Source: CAYMEK01 sp964389305 (lineage in GTDB: Bacteria; Spirochaetota; Spirochaetia; SZUA-6; DRHE01). Taken from it: a DNA stretch of 20,221 nt. Both the position numbers and the translations under genes were made by a program. Under the pieces are notes generated by a model, which worked only from the letters and a program-made list of their open reading frames with translations, did not search any database and was not told where the DNA came from. Shown here piece by piece: positions 5,830 through 13,929 of this stretch. The DNA lies in the NCBI GenBank assembly GCA_964389305.1, contig CAYMEK010000070.1, positions 1 through 20,221 on the forward strand, written 5' to 3'. The first letter of the stretch is position 1; each line of letters starts with the position of its first letter.

Positions 5830-7059
5830 TCAATGGCGGATCGAGCGGCCTCTGCTCAGCACCAGGAATACCGAGACGCTCAAGATCACCATGACCAGAA
5901 ACCCCAGTACCAGCAGGATTACGCTGTTCAGGCCGTAAGCTTCCTCTACGGCGCTGACCAGCTTTACCGCAAGGGAGCCGGCGCCGAAGGACAGCGTGAA
6001 CTTGATCCCGTAGCTCACCGAACGCCAGCGGGCGGGCGTGAGATAGGCAATCAGGCTGTTCTCGATTGGCTGGATGCCCAAGGCGAACAGCACGAACAGG
6101 CCGGCCGCCGGAAGAAACAGCGCACCCTGAAGCGCAGCCACGGCCGTAATAAAAGGCACGGCGGCGCAGAAGAACAGGAAGTAGCCCCACTTCAGGCTGA
6201 AGCGGTCGGCGACCCTTCCCCCGATGAGCTGACCCACGACACCCAGAATGTAGACGCCCGTGGTCACCAGATTGGCCACCAGGGTCTGGAAAGCCGGTAT
6301 GTCCCGGATCGCGGGAAAGCGTCCGGCCGCCAGTCTCTGGAAGGTGCGCCCGAGATCGCCCATGCGGCTCTCGATAAAGGCTGGCAGAATGAGCGTGAAG
6401 CTCCTGTACATGAACCCGCTGAATAACAGGGCGATACAGAAGACGATGAACAGCTGGAGGGCGGTCTTCGATTCCAGCTTCCGGGTGACCTTCACATCCG
6501 TGCCGCGCTCTACCGAGAAGGGTGTGGCCAGCGCCGCAGCGCCGACCGCCACCCCCAGGGCGCCCAGGATCACCACCCCCCTGCGCCAACCGATCAGGTA
6601 GTTGAGCAGACCTACCACGAAGGGCACGCTGGCGATGCCGACGTTTCCCCAAACCCCGTTTATGCCCAGCGCCCTGCCCCGCTCCTCGATGCCCTGGGAC
6701 ACCAGGGCGACTCCGGCAGGATGGTAGGCCGAGCAGCCGATACCCACCAGGGCGAAGGAGACGGTGATCAGCGGCAGGGAATGCACCAGGCCGGCCAGGA
6801 TGAAGCCCAGGCTGGCCAGCAAAATCCCCGAAGACATGGCCCACTTGTGTCCCCAGTGGTCGCTTATCCAACCCCAGGCCAGGGCCAGCAGCCCGTACAG
6901 GAGGTACATCCAGAAGCTGATATTGAGCACCGTGGCCAGGGACAAACCCAAATCCCGGCTCATTGGCATGACCAGGGCCGGAAAAACCAGGACGTAGAAG
7001 TGGGTCAGAAAATGGATCGCCGAGGCGAAAAAAAGGATCCTTCGCTCTTGTTCGGTCAT
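5830..7059 (-). CDS. Major facilitator superfamily transporter (Fsr-like)
   Basis: A 409-residue protein with about 12 hydrophobic segments in two halves. The loop between helices 2 and 3 carries GWISDHWGHKW, a form of the MFS motif A, echoed in the second half by GGRVADRFSLKWGY. The pattern ALVGIGCSAYHPAGVALVSQ in the first half resembles the fosmidomycin-resistance (Fsr) subgroup, where a GxxxAxxHPAG-like stretch is typical. Such carriers export drugs or metabolites or import small organic molecules; direction and substrate are unknown. I chose ATG 7059 because the hydrophobic N-terminus begins there; longer upstream readings overlap the regulator gene. It starts 10 bp after the response-regulator stop, so the two are probably co-transcribed. 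Its position suggests that the two-component system controls it. Confidence 0.85.
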   Translation of the reverse strand: MTEQERRILFFASAIHFLTHFYVLVFPALVMPMSRDLGLSLATVLNISFWMYLLYGLLALAWGWISDHWGHKWAMSSGILLASLGFILAGLVHSLPLITVSFALVGIGCSAYHPAGVALVSQGIEERGRALGINGVWGNVGIASVPFVVGLLNYLIGWRRGVVILGALGVAVGAAALATPFSVERGTDVKVTRKLESKTALQLFIVFCIALLFSGFMYRSFTLILPAFIESRMGDLGRTFQRLAAGRFPAIRDIPAFQTLVANLVTTGVYILGVVGQLIGGRVADRFSLKWGYFLFFCAAVPFITAVAALQGALFLPAAGLFVLFALGIQPIENSLIAYLTPARWRSVSYGIKFTLSFGAGSLAVKLVSAVEEAYGLNSVILLVLGFLVMVILSVSVFLVLSRGRSIRH

Positions 7060-7069
7060 AAACGGCCTG

Positions 7070-8506
7070 TCAGCTATCCGCGTTCGGCTCGCAGCGGGAA
7101 CTGCGGTGTACCACGATTCCGTATTTCTCGATCTTGCGGCCCAGGGTCTTGCGGGTGACCGCCAGGGCCCTGGCCGTCCTGGACCTGTTGTAGCCATTTC
7201 TCTCCAGCATGCACTCGATGATCCTTTTCTCCTCCCGCCCGGTGACTTCCTCGACCGCCTGCCGCAGGGACTGTAGCCGGGAGACATCCACCTGCCCTGA
7301 GCCGTCCTCCCACCTGGAAAAAATACTCTGTTTCAAACCCTCGATGTTGATTCTCTCACCTTCGCTGAGCAGCACCGCCTGGTTGACTACGTTCTCCAGC
7401 TCCCTCACGTTTCCCGGCCAGTTGTAGGCGGTGAGGGCCTGCAGCGCTTCGGGACTGAAGTGATCGGCTTTCTTGTTGTACTTCCGGGCGTAGAGGCCCA
7501 GGAAATGCTCGGCCAGCAGAGGGATATCCTCCCGCCGGCGGCGCAGAGGCGGTATCTCGAAGGCGACCACGTTGATCCGGTAGTACAGATCTTCCCGGAA
7601 GCTTCCCCTGGCTATAAGCGTTTCCAGCTTCTGGTTGGTAGCGGCGATGATCCGAACGTTCACCTCGATGCGCTTCGTTCCACCAACCCGCTCGAAGCTG
7701 TTTTCCTCGATGACTCGCAGCAGCTTGGCCTGGATATCCAGCGGCATATCCCCGATCTCGTCGAGGAACAGGGTGCCTCCGCCGGCGATCTCGAACTTAC
7801 CCAGCTTGCGCTCGATTGCACCGGTGAAAGCCCCCTTTTCGTGTCCGAACAGCTCGCTCAACAGCAGCGACTCCGACAGGGCGGCGCAGTTTATGGATAC
7901 GAACTGCCCTGCCTGCCTGTTGCTGGTAAAGTGCAGGTAGCGAGCCAGCACTTCCTTTCCGGTGCCGCTTTCCCCGGTCAGCAGCACGGTTACGGGGCTG
8001 TTTTTGATCTTGTCCGCCTGCTTGACGATGGATTCGAGCTCCCGGTTGCAGGTCAGCAGCCGGTTGGACAGGCAGCGTCCGAACAGCTCGCTGCGCAGGT
8101 AGCGGTTCTCGCTCTTCAGGCTGCGCAGCTCCAGATTCTTGGACAGCGCATCGAGGAGCTTGATATTGTCGATTGGTTTCAGGATATAGTCCGCCGCTCC
8201 CTCCTTCATAGAGGTCACAGCCGTATCGATACTGCCGTAGCCGGTGATGACGATGATCACCATCTCCGGCTCGATCCGTTTGAGCTCCTTCAGCAGCTCG
8301 ATTCCGCTTTTCCCGTCTTTGATGCGGATGTCCAGCACCGCAGCGTCGATCGAGTAACCGTTTACCACCTCCAGGGCCTGGTCGAAGGTCCCGCAGGAGT
8401 GAACCGTGCCGCCCTCGCGCCTGAACAGATTCTCCAGCCCGTGGCGTATTCCCTCTTCGTCATCGACTATGAGCACCGAGCTGCCCGACAGTTTCTTTTC
8501 CGTCAT
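7070..8506 (-). CDS. NtrC-family sigma54-dependent response regulator
   Basis: 478 residues in the classic three-part order. The receiver domain (about 10-122) has acidic pair D15-D16, phospho-acceptor D59, T88 and K110. The AAA+ sigma54-interaction domain (about 150-390) has Walker A GESGTGKE (178-185), the GAFTGA sigma54-contact loop (225-230), Walker B GGTLFLDE (243-250) and the arginine-finger region near 322-326. The C-terminal Fis-type helix-turn-helix (about 427-463) includes NRSRTARALAVTRKTLGRKI. All key residues are present, so it should activate sigma54-RNA polymerase when phosphorylated. The sensor kinase gene lies just upstream and the ATG is preceded by its own promoter. A sigma54 promoter with palindromic sites lies before the sugar-uptake genes, which makes that operon the obvious target. 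The start has almost no room for a ribosome binding site. Confidence 0.95.
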   Translation of the reverse strand: MTEKKLSGSSVLIVDDEEGIRHGLENLFRREGGTVHSCGTFDQALEVVNGYSIDAAVLDIRIKDGKSGIELLKELKRIEPEMVIIVITGYGSIDTAVTSMKEGAADYILKPIDNIKLLDALSKNLELRSLKSENRYLRSELFGRCLSNRLLTCNRELESIVKQADKIKNSPVTVLLTGESGTGKEVLARYLHFTSNRQAGQFVSINCAALSESLLLSELFGHEKGAFTGAIERKLGKFEIAGGGTLFLDEIGDMPLDIQAKLLRVIEENSFERVGGTKRIEVNVRIIAATNQKLETLIARGSFREDLYYRINVVAFEIPPLRRRREDIPLLAEHFLGLYARKYNKKADHFSPEALQALTAYNWPGNVRELENVVNQAVLLSEGERINIEGLKQSIFSRWEDGSGQVDVSRLQSLRQAVEEVTGREEKRIIECMLERNGYNRSRTARALAVTRKTLGRKIEKYGIVVHRSSRCEPNADS

Positions 8507-8513
8507 TCCCGTA

Positions 8514-8542
8514 ATTATACAGGCAGGCTGTCCTGCAAACAA
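8514..8542 (-). promoter_or_regulatory. Sigma70-type promoter of the response regulator, possibly giving a leaderless mRNA
   Basis: Minus-strand TTGTTT (8537-8542), a 17-nt spacer, then a perfect TATAAT (8514-8519). Only 7 nt separate the -10 box from the A of the start codon, so transcription would begin at or next to ATG. The spacer holds the inverted repeat GCAGG-4 nt-CCTGC (8523-8536), a possible operator that would block the polymerase. Confidence 0.55.
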
Positions 8543-8545
8543 CGG

Positions 8546-8578
8546 GCGGGCGGGCGGCCGATGTCGCCGCCGGCCCGC
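8546..8578 (-). terminator. GC-rich hairpin between kinase and regulator genes, possible terminator/attenuator
   Basis: A 13-position stem with one mismatch (8546-8558 with 8566-8578) and a 7-nt loop. In the minus-strand RNA it is followed within 3 nt by the T-rich TTGTTTG. The T-run is short, so termination may be partial. A second stem, TCCGCCG/CGGCGGA (8640-8661), lies nearer the kinase stop and has no T-run. The 166-bp gap otherwise contains only the regulator promoter. Confidence 0.4.
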
Positions 8579-8672
8579 AGGCAATAGGTGGTCAGACCTC
8601 CGGCCAATCGGTGAGGCCGTCCTTTTACCGCGGGCTCGTTCCGCCGGCCTTTAGCGGCGGACGGACCGGTCC

Positions 8673-10814
8673 TCAAGTTTGCATTCCCTCCAGCACCGGG
8701 AGGCCGAGGGCAATTCGGGTGCCCGTATTCTCGCGGCTGCGGACGCTGATGGTTCCGCCGTACTTGGTGATGATCCCGTAGGCAACCGACAGACCGAGCC
8801 CCGTACCTTCTCCGTTGCTCTTGGTGGTGAAGAAAGGATCGAAGATCCTTGGTATCACCTGCTCGGGAATGCCCCTGCCCGTGTCGGCGATGGCCAGCAG
8901 GATCTTCTTTTCGCTTGCCCGCATATAGGTGGAAACGAGAATGCGGCCCCGTCCGTCGATGGCCTGGATCGAGTTCTTGATCAGATTAATCGTTACCTGT
9001 TCCAGCTCGTCGGTGCTCACCATTGAATGCGGGAGCCCGGCCGCCAGGCGGGCGTCGATGTTGATCCGGTTCTCCCTGACCAGGGAGTAGCCGACCAGCC
9101 TGATTGTTTCCTCCACCACCCTGTTCACGTCGGAGCCGGCGGCCTGAGTCGCATCCATGGAAGTGAAGTTGAGCAGCTCCCGTACGATACGGGCGATGCG
9201 GCGGGTCTCCTGCTCGATCCACTTGAGCGACACCTTCCGCTCGGCACTGCCTTCCTCGTCGATCAGGTTCTGAACGTTGGTGAGAATGGAACCGAGCGGA
9301 TTGTTGATCTCGTGGGCCATGCCGGCCGACAGCATGCTGATCGAGGACAGCTTCTCCGCCTGGAAGATCTTGTGCTCCAGCTCGGTCTTGGCGCTGACGT
9401 CGTCGGCCATGAATACGCAGCCGGAGGCTTCACGAAACTCGCTCCCAGAGCTGTAAAAGGGGTAGATTTTAATCTCGTAGATGCGGTCGCTTCGGGACCT
9501 TTTTACCTCGGAAAACGATTGCTGCTCCTGACGGAGCACAGCCTTTATCGCCTGCATCACCGTCTCGTCCACGATGTCGATGCCCAGGCCGGCGAGCGGC
9601 CTGCCGAGGACGCGCCCACCTTCCAGACCGAAACACTCGAGAAAAGAGTTGTTGGCCTTCTCCACCACCAGGTCGCGGTTGACGATGGCGATGCTGGCCC
9701 TGATCGAGTTGATGATCTTCTCGTTGTACTCCTTCAGGAGCACGGTTTCACGGATGTACTCCTGCATGGCCGCACGGCCCTGGTGGAGCTCGAGCGCCAT
9801 TTCATTGAAGCCGGCGAAAAGCCTGGAGATCTCGTAGCCTCCTGGGGAGCTGACCTGGGTGTCGTAAGCGCCGGCCTTTATTCTATCCATACCGGCTAAC
9901 AGGAGGGCAATCGGATGGGTGATGTTGCGGGAAAGGAAGAGGCTGAGGATGAGCGTGAGCAGCGCCCCGGCCAGGGAAACGAGCAGCACCGCCCGGCTCA
10001 CCCTTAGTATCCTCTGGTTGTAGGGATCGTTGGAGAGAAAGGTGCCGAAGAAAAGCTCCCGCCCCTGTACCTCTCCGTTGAGCTTCCCGATCCGCTGAAA
10101 GGCGATGTTGAAACGTCTGCTGTCGACCCGTTCATTGTAGCGCTCCGAGTACGCGCTCCGCAGCTCCTGCAGGTCCAATGTCCAGGCCAGCGGCCCGGCC
10201 GGAAAAGAGCCCACCAGGTACCGGCCGCCCAGGAAGAACACAATCTGTGACTTCCTGTTCAGCACGAGCTGGCTGCAGAACTCGGAATCGATGCGCTTGA
10301 GGAGAAACAGGTCCACCCCGCCGTTTCCGGCCGTATAGAGGGAGGTCACACCGATCATGCACAGTGTATTGCCCACGAAGCGGATCTCTATGTAGGGGTG
10401 CGGCTTCTCATTGGCCAGCCGGTGGAGATCGGCCAGCTCAAAGGTGCTGTAGGTTACCGGTATGAGCTCGGGCTTCGAACCCCGGGGATCGGCCAGGACC
10501 AGATAATCGACCTTGGAAACGAGCAGAAACTCCTTGAACGTTGCGGCGATATCTCCCTTGAACGATCGGCCGCCGGAAGAGGCCAGGAGACCGGCCAGGT
10601 TCCGGTCGTTTCCGATGCCGATGAGACTTGTCCAGATCTGACGTTTCCAGGAGTTGAAGCTGTCATAGAGGATCGAAGCCTCTTCTTCCAGCTCCCGCCG
10701 GGCATCGGCCAGGTTGGCCCTCCTGGTGACATTGGTGATGAGCAGGATCGTCAATATCGACTGGAACACGATGATCCCGATGAAGAAGACGAGCGTCTTG
10801 GTAAAGAGCTTCAT
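8673..10814 (-). CDS. Membrane-bound sensor histidine kinase (extracytoplasmic sensor-HAMP-PAS-HisKA-HATPase)
   Basis: 713 residues. A membrane helix (about 7-29) is followed by a large extracytoplasmic region (about 30-273) that I cannot assign to a named sensor family by eye; Cache-like is possible. A second helix (about 274-295) leads into HAMP (about 296-350) and then PAS (about 365-475). The dimerisation domain has phospho-acceptor His501 in SAGMAHEINNPLGS. The ATPase domain has the N box INLIKNSIQA (609-618), DTGRG (644-648), FDPFF (658-662) and GTGLGLS (670-676). It belongs to the NtrB-like HPK4 group that pairs with NtrC regulators, and such a regulator is the next gene. It begins 9 bp after the sugar ATPase stop, so it is expressed with the transporter. 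The likely input is the sugar or its loaded binding protein. Confidence 0.93.
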   Translation of the reverse strand: MKLFTKTLVFFIGIIVFQSILTILLITNVTRRANLADARRELEEEASILYDSFNSWKRQIWTSLIGIGNDRNLAGLLASSGGRSFKGDIAATFKEFLLVSKVDYLVLADPRGSKPELIPVTYSTFELADLHRLANEKPHPYIEIRFVGNTLCMIGVTSLYTAGNGGVDLFLLKRIDSEFCSQLVLNRKSQIVFFLGGRYLVGSFPAGPLAWTLDLQELRSAYSERYNERVDSRRFNIAFQRIGKLNGEVQGRELFFGTFLSNDPYNQRILRVSRAVLLVSLAGALLTLILSLFLSRNITHPIALLLAGMDRIKAGAYDTQVSSPGGYEISRLFAGFNEMALELHQGRAAMQEYIRETVLLKEYNEKIINSIRASIAIVNRDLVVEKANNSFLECFGLEGGRVLGRPLAGLGIDIVDETVMQAIKAVLRQEQQSFSEVKRSRSDRIYEIKIYPFYSSGSEFREASGCVFMADDVSAKTELEHKIFQAEKLSSISMLSAGMAHEINNPLGSILTNVQNLIDEEGSAERKVSLKWIEQETRRIARIVRELLNFTSMDATQAAGSDVNRVVEETIRLVGYSLVRENRINIDARLAAGLPHSMVSTDELEQVTINLIKNSIQAIDGRGRILVSTYMRASEKKILLAIADTGRGIPEQVIPRIFDPFFTTKSNGEGTGLGLSVAYGIITKYGGTISVRSRENTGTRIALGLPVLEGMQT

Positions 10815-10823
10815 GGCCGGATT

Positions 10824-11576
10824 TCAGCCTTGAACCGCTTCCGCTCCGACAATCAGACTTACCACTTCATCGGCGTTGGTTTGCCTGGTAAGGCGTTCGG
10901 CAACCTTCTCCCCCCGCCGCATGATCACCAGGCGGTCGGCCACGGAGAACACGTCGTGAAGCTGGTGGCTGATGATGATAATACCGATCCCGTGAGACTT
11001 GAGCAGGTTCACCAGGTCCAGCACCTTCTTCTGTTCGGCCACGCCCAGTGCGGCGGTCGGCTCGTCCATGATGAGGAAGCGGGCGTCCCAGTAGATGGAG
11101 CGGGAAATCGCCACCGCCTGGCGCTGGCCTCCCGACAGGGCCCTGATCCGGTTCCGTAAGGATGGGATCATGATATCGAGCTTTTCCAGTATCTTCTTCG
11201 ACTCGGTCTGCATGTACTCGTGGTCCAGCACGCGCAGAAATCCGAGCGCCTTCTTCAGCTTTTCCCGGCCCAGGAATATGTTGGCCGGAACGTTGAGATT
11301 CTCAGCCAGGGCCAGGTCCTGGTAGATGGTTTCTATCCCCATAGCCAGGGCGTCCATGGGGGAAGTGATGTTCACCTCCCTGCCCCGAAACAACACCTGG
11401 CCCTCGTCGGCTCGGTGCACCCCGGAGACAACCTTGATGAGGGTGGACTTCCCCGCCCCGTTGTCTCCCAGAAGCCCGACAACCTCCCCGGCGCTCACAC
11501 CCATGCTGACGCCGTTCACGGCCACCAGACCTCCGAACCGCTTGGTGATGTTCCTGACCTCGAGCAAGTATTCCAT
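10824..11576 (-). CDS. Sugar ABC importer ATP-binding protein, single-domain (FrcA-like)
   Basis: A 250-residue cytoplasmic ATPase with every catalytic motif: Walker A GDNGAGKST (37-45), Q-loop in IYQDLAL (84-90), signature LSGGQ (147-151), Walker B FLIMDEP (167-173) and switch His204 in ISHQ. Ribose and xylose importers usually carry a double-length ATPase of about 500 residues; this one has a single domain like FrcA of the fructose importer, so it must act as a homodimer. It starts 4 bp after the second permease stop, which indicates tight coupling, and the kinase gene follows after 9 bp. With the two permeases and the binding protein it completes a four-gene sugar importer. Confidence 0.92.
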   Translation of the reverse strand: MEYLLEVRNITKRFGGLVAVNGVSMGVSAGEVVGLLGDNGAGKSTLIKVVSGVHRADEGQVLFRGREVNITSPMDALAMGIETIYQDLALAENLNVPANIFLGREKLKKALGFLRVLDHEYMQTESKKILEKLDIMIPSLRNRIRALSGGQRQAVAISRSIYWDARFLIMDEPTAALGVAEQKKVLDLVNLLKSHGIGIIIISHQLHDVFSVADRLVIMRRGEKVAERLTRQTNADEVVSLIVGAEAVQG

Positions 11577-11580
11577 ACCG

Positions 11581-12636
11581 TCAATCCTCCTTGTGTATCA
11601 ACTCGGGAAAAAACTGGTCGATCAGCACGGCGAAGATGAGGATTACCCCCACGGCGATAAATTTGTCGAAGGTCGGCACCCCCATCATCCTCAGCCCCAT
11701 TTCCAGCACCGAGAGGATCAGGCAGCCGAGAATCGTTCCCCAAACGGTGCCGATCCCACCGTACAGGCTGGCGCCGCCTATCACCACCGCTACGATCGCA
11801 TCCAGAAGAAAGGAGGCGCCGGCGTCCGCCTTGCCGGTGACGTACTCCAGCATGTAGATAACGCCGGCCAGCGTAGCAAACAGTGAAGAAATGATGTAAA
11901 TGGCGATGAGGTGCTTCCTGGTATTGATCCCGGCCCGGACCGCTGCATCGATATTCCCGCCGATGGCGTAGGTGTGCATTCCGAAGCGGGTCCTCTTCAG
12001 AACAAAGGCCCCGGCGGCGACAAAAAGCGCCGTGACCACCACCATGGTGGGAATCAGCTCCAACACCGTGGTGCCGCGCGTAACCTCGGGCCGGGTAAAG
12101 AACGACAGACCCTTTCCAGGCACCCAGTACATGAAATAGCCGTTGCCGATAACGTTGGCCAGAATAGGCACGTCTTTGGCCGCCACCAATCCTCCGGCGA
12201 TCAGCAGCGCGGTCCCGTAGGTTATCCCCTGGACCGCAAAGGTGGCCAGAAAAGGCGGGACCCTGAGGCGTCCGACCAGGAAGCCGTTCACCAGTCCCGG
12301 AAAAACGCCGATCGCCAGGGTGATGGCTATCCCTACCAGGATAGCCAGCCCGGGCGACATCCCGGTTTTGCTGAAAGCGGCCACCAGCTTGGCCGATATA
12401 ATGGTGGCGAAGCCCATGACGAAACCGACCGACAGGTCGATCCCGCCGGTGACGATGACGAAGGTCTCGGCGGTGGCCAGAAGAGCGAGCGTGGTACCGT
12501 AGAAGAGCACGATTTGTATCCCGTTCAGGCTGAAGAAGCCCCTGCCCAGGAAGCTGAAAAAGATGAACTCCAGGACGAGAAAAGCCATGGCCCAACGCTG
12601 GCCCAGGAAGGATAAAACTGCGCTTTGCCGCTTCAA
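11581..12636 (-). CDS. Sugar ABC importer permease 2 (RbsC/FrcC-like)
   Basis: A 351-residue inner-membrane permease of the ribose/fructose class with about eight to ten membrane helices. The family hallmarks are AETFVIVTGGIDLSVG near the N-terminus, GRLRVPPFLATFAVQGI, the cytoplasmic coupling loop RTRFGMHTYAIGGN followed by AAVRAGIN, and IGGASLYGGIGTVWGT near the end. The best start is TTG at 12636, since GGAGGAG lies 9 nt upstream and the next ATG would remove the first helix. It begins 24 bp after the stop of the paralogous permease. The pair share the same motif order but have clearly diverged, so they probably form a heterodimeric pore rather than being a recent duplication. Confidence 0.92.
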   Translation of the reverse strand: MKRQSAVLSFLGQRWAMAFLVLEFIFFSFLGRGFFSLNGIQIVLFYGTTLALLATAETFVIVTGGIDLSVGFVMGFATIISAKLVAAFSKTGMSPGLAILVGIAITLAIGVFPGLVNGFLVGRLRVPPFLATFAVQGITYGTALLIAGGLVAAKDVPILANVIGNGYFMYWVPGKGLSFFTRPEVTRGTTVLELIPTMVVVTALFVAAGAFVLKRTRFGMHTYAIGGNIDAAVRAGINTRKHLIAIYIISSLFATLAGVIYMLEYVTGKADAGASFLLDAIVAVVIGGASLYGGIGTVWGTILGCLILSVLEMGLRMMGVPTFDKFIAVGVILIFAVLIDQFFPELIHKED

Positions 12637-12660
12637 TTGCTCTCGCTCCTCCTTAGCACT

Positions 12661-13746
12661 TCAAAACAGATCGGGGAACATCTGGTCGATCACCACCGCC
12701 ACGATCAGGATCAACCCCACCGCGATAAATCGGTAGAAGGGCTCGACCCCGGACAGATACAGCCCGTTCTCCATCACGCCGAGGAGAATGACCCCAACCG
12801 CCGAAGCCATGATCCGACCCTTGCCGCCCATGAGGCTGGCTCCCCCGATGATGACCGCGGCGATGGCGAAAAGCTCGTAGTTGGCGCCCCAGGTGGTATG
12901 GTTGCCGATTCCGTTTTGGAAGACCAGGACGACTCCGGCCAGACCCGAAAGAAAAGCTGAAAGCACGTACACCAGGACGAGGTGCCTCTTCACGTCGATT
13001 CCCGCCCGCAGCGCCGCGTCCCTGCTTCCGCCGATGGCGTAGGTGTGCATTCCGAAGCGCGTGTTCTTCAAAAGGTGCCACAGCAGCCCGAGGACCAGGA
13101 GAATCAGGATGAAGGAGTTCGGCACGACCCGAACCAGCTCCCTGACCTGCTCCTCCGTGACCCCTTCCGGCCGGCCGAAAAAGCTCCAGGCCCCGCTGGG
13201 CGGGTGAAGGTAGTAGACGTATCCGTTGCCTATCTCCGTGAGCACCGGCGGCAGGTCCCCTATGGGGAATCCTCCGGAGATATGGAGGGTGACACCGGTG
13301 ACCACGCCCAGGACTCCCAGTGTGGCGATGAAGGGCGGCACCCGGAAACGGGCGATCAGCAAGCCGCTGGCCAGCCCCGCGATGACGCTGGCCAGCATTC
13401 CCACCGCGATCCCTATGAGAATGCAGGCCGCCGGAGGCCAGCGGACGACCGACAGGCTCTGGGTGACCTGCGCGTAAAGGACTGAGGAAAACCCCATGAT
13501 GAACCCCACGGACAGATCGATACCCCCCGTGATGATCACAAAGGTCTCCGCCGAGGCCAGCAGCAGGTAGGCCGTAGCCAGGTGAATGATGTTCTGGATG
13601 TTGTTCAGGGCGAGGAAGTTTTTCCCGGTCAGGGAGAAGACCGCTACCATGAGCAGGAGGAACAGGAAGGCCCAATTCCTCGCCAGCATCGAAACCGCGG
13701 GCGATCCCGGCCTGCCGGGGCTGGACAGTTGAGTGTCAGCTTTCAC
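12661..13746 (-). CDS. Sugar ABC importer permease 1 (RbsC/FrcC-like)
   Basis: A 361-residue permease of the same class as its neighbour. It contains AETFVIITGGIDLSVGFIMG, ARFRVPPFIATLGVLGV, the coupling loop NTRFGMHTYAIGGSRDAAL followed by RAGID, and IGGASLMGGKGR. Compared with its paralogue it has a longer segment near the middle (SFFGRPEGVTEEQVRELVR), probably a periplasmic loop. I chose GTG at 13746 because GAGG lies 10 nt upstream. The frame is open about 170 bp further, but that part is not hydrophobic, lacks a ribosome site and covers a hairpin. The only nearby ATG (13689) has no ribosome site. It is separated from the binding-protein gene by 183 bp containing a hairpin and tandem repeats. 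Confidence 0.9.
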   Translation of the reverse strand: MKADTQLSSPGRPGSPAVSMLARNWAFLFLLLMVAVFSLTGKNFLALNNIQNIIHLATAYLLLASAETFVIITGGIDLSVGFIMGFSSVLYAQVTQSLSVVRWPPAACILIGIAVGMLASVIAGLASGLLIARFRVPPFIATLGVLGVVTGVTLHISGGFPIGDLPPVLTEIGNGYVYYLHPPSGAWSFFGRPEGVTEEQVRELVRVVPNSFILILLVLGLLWHLLKNTRFGMHTYAIGGSRDAALRAGIDVKRHLVLVYVLSAFLSGLAGVVLVFQNGIGNHTTWGANYELFAIAAVIIGGASLMGGKGRIMASAVGVILLGVMENGLYLSGVEPFYRFIAVGLILIVAVVIDQMFPDLF

Positions 13747-13825
13747 TCTGCCGATACCTCTTTCTCCGTTGATTCTACCCTGTGCGCCTGGAGCGAACAA
13801 CACTCTCGAATCGTGATTTTTGCCT

Positions 13826-13859
13826 GGCGAAGACGCCATTGGGGCGAAGACGCCATCGG
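13826..13859. repeat. Tandem 17-bp repeat, each unit a small hairpin
   Basis: GGCGAAGACGCCAT(T/C)GG is repeated twice head to tail (13826-13842, 13843-13859) with one difference. Each unit can fold as GGCG-4 nt-CGCC; on the transcribed minus strand the loop is TCTT closed by CG. It sits between the terminator-like hairpin and the permease gene, where mRNA stabilising or processing elements are often found. Confidence 0.6.
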
Positions 13860-13872
13860 GGCGGCCCCTCGT

Positions 13873-13911
13873 ATCGAAAAGAAAGGGCCGGCTTCCAACA
13901 AAGCCGGCCCT
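13873..13911 (-). terminator. Intrinsic (probably partial) terminator after the sugar-binding-protein gene
   Basis: On the minus strand AGGGCCGGCTT, a 6-nt loop and AAGCCGGCCCT form an 11-bp perfect stem (13884-13911), followed at once by TTTCTTTTCG. It starts 19 bp past the binding-protein stop. Such hairpins commonly cut most transcripts after the binding-protein gene, so that it is made in excess over the permeases that follow. Confidence 0.8.
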
Positions 13912-13929
13912 CGACAAGGCACACGGCCG

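Noticed and set aside
4766..6871. A 701-codon minus-strand open frame spanning the MFS gene and the SsuA-like gene
   Set aside because: Only its last 323 codons code for a recognisable protein with a signal peptide and ribosome site. The rest is a low-complexity shadow of the MFS gene in another frame.
8640..8661. Stem TCCGCCG/CGGCGGA after the kinase gene as its terminator
   Set aside because: No T-run follows it on the transcribed strand; the hairpin at 8546-8578 is a better, though still imperfect, candidate.
11581..13746. Recent duplication of the two sugar permease genes
   Set aside because: Shared motifs are short and separated by highly diverged sequence with different loop lengths, as expected for an old heterodimer pair.
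13747..13917. N-terminal extension of sugar permease 1
   Set aside because: It is non-hydrophobic, overlaps the terminator hairpin and tandem repeats, and lacks a ribosome site; GTG 13746 gives the normal family length.
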